64,000 nucleotides of DNA, from contig CAUAFT010000012.1 in the NCBI GenBank assembly GCA_958428365.1, positions 1 to 64,000 on the forward strand, written 5' to 3'. Every line of letters starts with the position of its first letter. The stretch's first letter is position 1. The notes beneath the pieces are model-generated. The model did no database searches. It was not told where the DNA came from and saw nothing but the letters and a program-made list of their open reading frames with translations. The position numbers were made by a program, and so were the translations under genes. Positions 59,410-64,000 of the stretch are shown in pieces. This DNA comes from an uncultured Lachnospiraceae bacterium (lineage in GTDB: Bacteria; Bacillota; Clostridia; Lachnospirales; Lachnospiraceae).

Positions 59410-60339
59410 TCAAAAATTTTCTTTACAAAAATCAAGAATACATTCCATATTTTTCTTATTCTCAGGATAGATTCGGAATAATTGATAAGCCATCCAGACA
59501 TAACATTCTGCCTGTTCCATCATTTTCGGATCTTCCTTCCCGTTCTTAACCTTTTCGTTTATAAGCCATCCCATATTATAATAAAAAATATACAGGTAAT
59601 TGCTTTTCCCACGTCTTAACAGCCACTGAATCCCCCTCTTACATATTTCCATACTTTCATCATATCTTCCCGAAAGTCCTAATAGATTTGACAGATTCAC
59701 CAACTCCAAATATCTGGGCTTATAATCATTGATTACTACATCCGTCTGAAAATACTCTTCCAGATTGTAATAAATGCGGATTGCTTGTTTTCTGTCTCCC
59801 ATCATAGCATACTGTCTGGCAATATTGCTGATAATCAGTACTTCATTTTCCGTAAATACCCTATGTACCGGGAAATGCTCTTCATTATAATCCTGAAACG
59901 TCAGTTTCAAAATAGCTTCCAGGCTCTTAATATATTCTTTGTTCGTAATCTTTCCGGCTTCGTCCTCCAATATTAATTCTAATCTTCTGATATACTGCCT
60001 GTTTTCCACAGATTCCATAGAAAATCCGGGAGACTTTTTCAACCATTCTACTCCCTTTTCCACTTCTTTATAATCTTCTCTTTCTAAGGCGTACAGGATC
60101 TTTTTCATTTGCTTTTCATGATCCTCTTTCGCATTTTGGACAGGGATTACATATTTTTCCCCGGACATTCCCATTTTCTGCATCAATAAATGAAATTTCT
60201 CATCAGAAGGATTCAGACTTCCACTCTCATATCTTGCCAACGTCACCGGATCGCAAATATTTTCCGCCAGTTCCTCCTGCGTCATATTCAGATATTTTCT
60301 TGTATACTTGATAATCGCAGATTTGCTGTGTTCTCCCAT
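59410..60339 (-). CDS. HTH-TPR regulator, RRNPP-like
   Basis: 309 residues. The N-terminal HTH (about 8-62) reads 'AIIKYTRKYLNMTQEELAENICDPVTLARYESGSLNPSDEK', as in Rgg/PlcR-like proteins. The C-terminal ~235 residues consist of TPR-like helical pairs ('LLGLSGRYDESMEICKRGIQWL', 'YYNMGWLINEKVKNG'). RRNPP members bind a re-imported peptide in the TPR groove and change DNA binding. The start is supported by GGAGGG nine bases upstream and lies 52 bp inside the end of the previous regulator gene. It probably acts at the palindrome 59168-59213. Confidence 0.85.
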   Translation of the reverse strand: MGEHSKSAIIKYTRKYLNMTQEELAENICDPVTLARYESGSLNPSDEKFHLLMQKMGMSGEKYVIPVQNAKEDHEKQMKKILYALEREDYKEVEKGVEWLKKSPGFSMESVENRQYIRRLELILEDEAGKITNKEYIKSLEAILKLTFQDYNEEHFPVHRVFTENEVLIISNIARQYAMMGDRKQAIRIYYNLEEYFQTDVVINDYKPRYLELVNLSNLLGLSGRYDESMEICKRGIQWLLRRGKSNYLYIFYYNMGWLINEKVKNGKEDPKMMEQAECYVWMAYQLFRIYPENKKNMECILDFCKENF

Positions 60340-61226
60340 AACTCCATTCCCTCCTTAGTAATCATACCGTCTTCCATTGTCATACCTATTAATTTTAACG
60401 CCAGGATTTTGTCTTTTATTTCTGCCTCTCTATCGGCTGCACCTGTTTTCTCCAGTATCTCCAACTGTAATCGCAGCATTTTTTCTAGGTTACTTGTCTG
60501 ATATTCCTGAATCAGTATCTTCTCTGCCTTTTCCAAATAAGAGATCGCCAGCCCAAAGTTATCATTTTCTATCACTTCCTGCGCTAACGCTAATAATACT
60601 TTGGGAAAATACTTGATTCTTTTCCTATCGTCTTTTTCTAAGTTTTCCAGATATTCATTTAATTCCAAAAACAGAAAAACAGCTTTCTCTTTTTCCTCTG
60701 TTTTAAGATATATTTCAGCAAGATGATACAAAACTTCCACCTCAATATCCGACAGAACTTTTTTCTCTATCCCAAGTTCCGGGATCACTTCCCGTTTCGT
60801 AAATGATAATGCCTGATGAAATAATTCAAGTGCATCTTCATATTCCCGATAAATCGCCGTTAACTGCCCCTTTTTTAAACATATATACTGTTGATGGAGA
60901 TTCTCTGAATGATGGATTTCCCCTTCATATTCTTTTAACAGCTCTTCCATTTCCAAAAACTCTTCATGAAAGAACTTCTTCTCTATCTGAGCTCGGTACA
61001 TGCTCATTTTGAACTCTTCATCTGTATCTATAAATTCTATTTTATTAGCATTTTTTCCTAAACGTTCCAACAGGCAATCTATCACGAACTTATCCGGTAC
61101 TCTGATATCTTGTTCATATCTCGTCAGAGCTGTAATAGTACATACCCCCTCGCACAACTGTGCCTTGAAAATATTTCTATCCATCCGCATATGCTCCAGT
61201 ATCTCACCCAATGTCATTTCCTGCAT
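60288..61226 (-). CDS. HTH-TPR regulator, RRNPP-like, second copy
   Basis: 312 residues from the ATG at 61226, which has AGGAGGGG seven bases upstream; the reading frame is open further upstream but without a start signal. HTH at 3-60 ('TLGEILEHMRMDRNIFKAQLCEGVCTITALTRYEQDIRVPDKFVIDCLLERLG'), with the C-terminal ~240 residues of TPR-like helices ('ALELFHQALSFTKREV', 'AISYLEKAEKILIQEY'). It overlaps the next regulator by 52 bp, so the two are translated from one mRNA. The two paralogues may form one receptor pair or respond to different peptides. It begins 131 bp from the second ATP synthase operon. Confidence 0.83.
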   Translation of the reverse strand: MQEMTLGEILEHMRMDRNIFKAQLCEGVCTITALTRYEQDIRVPDKFVIDCLLERLGKNANKIEFIDTDEEFKMSMYRAQIEKKFFHEEFLEMEELLKEYEGEIHHSENLHQQYICLKKGQLTAIYREYEDALELFHQALSFTKREVIPELGIEKKVLSDIEVEVLYHLAEIYLKTEEKEKAVFLFLELNEYLENLEKDDRKRIKYFPKVLLALAQEVIENDNFGLAISYLEKAEKILIQEYQTSNLEKMLRLQLEILEKTGAADREAEIKDKILALKLIGMTMEDGMITKEGMELWENTANLRLSSIQENI

Positions 61227-61296
61227 AACATTTCCCCTCCTGTTGCTGTAATTTTTGTCAGATCGTTCGTGGCATTGATCCGCTATCCCATCCATA

Positions 61297-61337
61297 AAAA
61301 ACAGCCCTATCCACGACTGCAACGCCGCAGATAGGGC
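61297..61337 (-). terminator. Terminator of ATP synthase operon 2
   Basis: Stem GCCCTATC (61304-61311) / GATAGGGC (61330-61337). On the minus strand it is followed by TGTTTTTTATGG, just after the atpC stop. It closes the atp transcript before the regulator genes. Confidence 0.75.
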
Positions 61338-61356
61338 CATTCTGCATTTTTGATTC

Positions 61357-61761
61357 TCAATCTCTGATATTAATACGCACCAACGCTTTTCTAAGCGCAA
61401 ACTCCGCTCTTTTCACATCAATCTCTTCCCTATGTGATTCCAAACGTCCTTCGGCGCGCTCCTTCGCTGCCTGGGCACGGGCTACGTCAATCTCATCCGG
61501 CCACTCCGCAATCTCCGCTAAGAGTGTTACCTTATCCTGTAAGATCTCAGCAAAACCGGAATGCACCGCCGCCTCCTTCTTACCCTCCGGCGTCGTAATC
61601 GTTACGATTCCCGGCGCTAAGACGGTAGTCAGCGGAATGTGATTCCTGTAGACGCCAATCTCCCCATTCGCAGTGGTAAATTCAATCATCTCCGCCTCAC
61701 CTTTATAAAAAACCCGGTCCGGCGTAATGATCTCTACTGAAAAAATTCTGTCATCTGCCAT
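61357..61761 (-). CDS. atpC: F-type ATP synthase epsilon subunit (operon 2)
   Basis: 134 residues. The N-terminal sandwich 'FSVEIITPDRVFYKGEAEMIEFTTANGEIGVYRNHIPLTTVLAPGI' and the C-terminal helix pair 'EWPDEIDVARAQAAKERAEGRL...VKRAEFALRKALVRIN' match the family well. It is a more typical epsilon than the operon 1 copy. It begins 11 bp after the beta gene and ends in a terminator. Confidence 0.96.
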   Translation of the reverse strand: MADDRIFSVEIITPDRVFYKGEAEMIEFTTANGEIGVYRNHIPLTTVLAPGIVTITTPEGKKEAAVHSGFAEILQDKVTLLAEIAEWPDEIDVARAQAAKERAEGRLESHREEIDVKRAEFALRKALVRINIRD

Positions 61762-61772
61762 ATGCTCACCCC

Positions 61773-63164
61773 TTACTTCATGCGGGCGCGTACTTCATCA
61801 ATACTTCCTGCATTTAAGAAATAGCTTTCCGGAATGTCATCATGCTTTCCTTCCAGAATCTCCTTGAAGCCCCGGACAGTCTCAGCGATCGGAACATATT
61901 TTCCCTCTAAGCCTGTGAACTGTGTTGCTACAAAGAATGGCTGTGATAAGAATCTCTGTACCTTTCTGGCACGGTTAACGACCAGCTTGTCGTCCTCGGA
62001 TAATTCGTCCATACCCAGGATGGCGATAATATCCTGTAACTCTTTATATTTCTGCAAAATCTCCTGTACACCACGGGCTACCTGGAAATGCTCATCTCCT
62101 ACGACACGAGGGTCCAAGATTCTAGAGGTAGAACCCAACGGGTCTACAGCCGGATAAATACCAAGCTCTGCGATGGAACGCTCCAATACGGTGGTCGCAT
62201 CCAGATGGGCAAAGGTCGTTGCCGGAGCCGGGTCTGTCAAGTCGTCGGCTGGCACATAGACTGCCTGTACGGATGTGATGGAACCGTTCTTAGTAGAGGT
62301 AATACGCTCCTGTAAAGCACCCATCTCCGTCTGTAAGGTCGGCTGATAACCAACGGCGGAAGGTACACGTCCTAACAGTGCGGACACCTCGGAACCTGCC
62401 TGTGTAAAACGGAAGATATTATCAATGAATAACAGTACGTCCTTACCACCCTGGTCACGGAAGTACTCTGCCATGGTCAGTCCTGTCAGACCTACACGCA
62501 TACGCGCTCCCGGCGGCTCGTTCATCTGTCCGAATACCATACAGGTCTTATCGATAACTCCTGATTCTTTCATTTCATAGTAGAGGTCATTACCCTCACG
62601 GGTACGCTCTCCTACACCGGTAAATACAGAGTAACCACCATGCTCTGTCGCAATGTTGTGGATTAACTCCTGAATCAATACGGTCTTACCTACTCCGGCG
62701 CCGCCGAACAGACCGATCTTTCCACCCTTCTGGTAAGGGCAGAGAAGGTCTACGACCTTGATACCGGTCTCCAACATCTCTGTAGATGTCGCCTGCTCTT
62801 CAAAGGTCGGCGCTTTTCTGTGGATCGGCATATATTCCACGTCCTTCGGAGGCTCCACCTCGTCGATTGGTTCTCCTAAGACGTTGAACATACGTCCTAA
62901 TGTCGCCTCTCCAACCGGAACCTTGATTGCTGCTCCGGTGGCTACGGCATCCATTCCACGCACTAAACCGTCTGTAGGTCCCATGGCAATACACCGTACC
63001 GTATCGTCACCCAGATGCTGTGATACTTCCACTACTAATCTCTTGCCGTCTCTGGTCTTGATCTCAATAGCGTCATTTATTTCAGGAAGGTTTCCCTCCG
63101 AATACTTGATATCTAATACAGCACCGATGATCTGAGTGATTTTTCCCACATTTGTTTCTGCCAT
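61773..63164 (-). CDS. atpD: F-type ATP synthase beta subunit (operon 2)
   Basis: 463 residues from the ATG at 63164 (MAETNVGKITQIIG), chosen over an in-frame GTG at 63176. P-loop GGAGVGKT, catalytic Glu in GVGERTREGNDL and the DELSEDDK loop are intact. This copy is closer to the usual clostridial housekeeping beta than the one at 35653-37041. It lies 102 bp after the gamma gene. The preceding gamma gene is cut by the window end, so the rest of the operon should lie beyond 64000. Confidence 0.97.
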   Translation of the reverse strand: MAETNVGKITQIIGAVLDIKYSEGNLPEINDAIEIKTRDGKRLVVEVSQHLGDDTVRCIAMGPTDGLVRGMDAVATGAAIKVPVGEATLGRMFNVLGEPIDEVEPPKDVEYMPIHRKAPTFEEQATSTEMLETGIKVVDLLCPYQKGGKIGLFGGAGVGKTVLIQELIHNIATEHGGYSVFTGVGERTREGNDLYYEMKESGVIDKTCMVFGQMNEPPGARMRVGLTGLTMAEYFRDQGGKDVLLFIDNIFRFTQAGSEVSALLGRVPSAVGYQPTLQTEMGALQERITSTKNGSITSVQAVYVPADDLTDPAPATTFAHLDATTVLERSIAELGIYPAVDPLGSTSRILDPRVVGDEHFQVARGVQEILQKYKELQDIIAILGMDELSEDDKLVVNRARKVQRFLSQPFFVATQFTGLEGKYVPIAETVRGFKEILEGKHDDIPESYFLNAGSIDEVRARMK

Positions 63165-63266
63165 TTTTCCTATCACTCCTTATAATATATTCTCGCAGGG
63201 CAGGATAGTATCAGAATTCTCTGACCTTCCACCGCCTGCGGGTATCCAAGATTCTTAGTATCCCTA

Positions 63267-64000
63267 CTAAGATATCGCCTCCGCTCCCGCAATAATCTCT
63301 GTCAATTCCTGCGTAATGGAGCCCTGGCGTGCTCTGTTATATTTCAATGTCAGGTCGCTGATCATATCTTCTGCGTTGCTTGTCGCAGAATCCATCGCCT
63401 GCATCCTCGCACCATTCTCACTTGCTACTGCTTCCACTAAAGCTCCGTAGAAAAGACTGGTCACATACTTCGGAATAATCATATCCAAAGCCTCTTCTTC
63501 ATTCGGCTCATAATTCATCAGTATGTTGCCATCCTCTTCCCCGGCAATCTCCTCTTCGTCGAAGGAGACCGGAAGCAACTTCATGAGCTTCGGTTCATGA
63601 ACAACCGTATTCTTAAAATGTGTATAAGCCAGATAGATTTCCCCTATCTCTCCGCGCTGATACGCTCCTAAGACTTCCTTACAGATGGCATCCGCATCGG
63701 AATAGTCCGGGGCTTCAATAACCTCCGGATAAGAATTCTTAATCTCATAACCACGGCGTTCTAAGACTTCACGTCCCTTGTTACCGATGGTATACAGTTC
63801 TAAGTCTTCCTTCTGAAAATCTCCGTTGGTAATCAGCTTGATGATGTTGGAGTTATAGCCTCCTGCCAGTCCCCGGTTGGAGGTAATGACGACAATGGCT
63901 TTTTTCTCCGAATCATTTTTCTTCAAATAAGGATGGTTCATGTTCCCGGACTTCGCAAGCATGGACGTTACCGTCTGATACATATAGTTAAAATATGGAT
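63267..64000 (-). CDS. atpG: F-type ATP synthase gamma subunit, 5' end beyond window (operon 2)
   Basis: The reading frame stays open to the window edge; residues before the Met at 63983 (…Pro-Tyr-Phe-Asn-Tyr) continue the gene, so the true start lies outside. Visible family features are 'VVITSNRGLAGGYNSNIIK', 'YTHFKNTV' and the C-terminal rotor helix 'GARMQAMDSATSNAEDMISDLTLKYNRARQGSITQELTEIIAGAEA'. About 244 residues are seen. It is followed by atpD. Confidence 0.95.
   Translation of the reverse strand, partial: PYFNYMYQTVTSMLAKSGNMNHPYLKKNDSEKKAIVVITSNRGLAGGYNSNIIKLITNGDFQKEDLELYTIGNKGREVLERRGYEIKNSYPEVIEAPDYSDADAICKEVLGAYQRGEIGEIYLAYTHFKNTVVHEPKLMKLLPVSFDEEEIAGEEDGNILMNYEPNEEEALDMIIPKYVTSLFYGALVEAVASENGARMQAMDSATSNAEDMISDLTLKYNRARQGSITQELTEIIAGAEAIS

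Overview
The window reads as a chromosomal segment of an anaerobic Firmicute of the class Clostridia, most likely family Lachnospiraceae. The evidence is a flagellin/FliS pair, the [FeFe]-hydrogenase maturases HydE and HydG with a TM1266-type protein, an AcnB/YbhJ-like hydratase, strong AGGAGG-type ribosome binding sites, and mostly minus-strand gene order. I cannot name the genus. No rRNA, tRNA or CRISPR array was seen.

Layout. 1-5 kb: flagellar genes (fliS, flagellin, and a 940-residue protein with a FliK-like tail); the first 46 bases look like the edge of a group II intron behind the fliS terminator. 5.1-15.7 kb: an AT-rich RiPP (ribosomally made, modified peptide) cluster. It holds a 57-residue precursor gene, a MacB-like ABC pair, two radical SAM/SPASM enzymes, a cytoplasmic subtilisin-like protease, an ABC exporter, and an AgrC/AgrA-like two-component system. 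A 19-codon gene lies upstream, and its promoter shares a long operator with the precursor promoter. 15.7-35 kb: glgB, a TPR-ATPase protein, an AI-2E family permease, an aconitase-family hydratase, a two-component system, an Rpn-type nuclease, a coiled-coil protein, hydG-hydE-TM1266, a GNAT enzyme, a P-loop kinase-like protein, and a zinc-ribbon XRE regulator divergent from an M50-like protease.

35-41.6 kb: a complete F-type ATP synthase operon (atpBEFHAGDC). A second F-type operon (atpG-atpD-atpC) ends the window at 61.4-64 kb, so the genome has two. 41.8-51.4 kb: a Big2 protein, a secreted subtilase and a LytTR regulator with a matching direct-repeat site, then a secreted-protein/two-component operon, a GNAT-like protein, an ABC-class ATPase and an S51 peptidase.

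51.4-61.2 kb: a very AT-rich island that I consider the most novel part. One operon encodes a nucleotidyltransferase-like protein, a radical SAM enzyme, an aldo/keto reductase fused to an acyl carrier domain, a class II aminoacyl-tRNA-synthetase-like ligase of the amino acid:[carrier protein] type, a stand-alone condensation-like protein, an ATP-grasp ligase and an MFS exporter. I infer a small aminoacyl-carrier-protein-based pathway for a peptide-like metabolite. Its promoter faces a 41-codon secreted-peptide gene across a perfect 22-bp-arm palindrome, and two HTH-TPR (RRNPP-like) regulators follow. The whole looks like a quorum-controlled biosynthetic system. The two AT-rich clusters, each with its own peptide-signalling module, are probably acquired.
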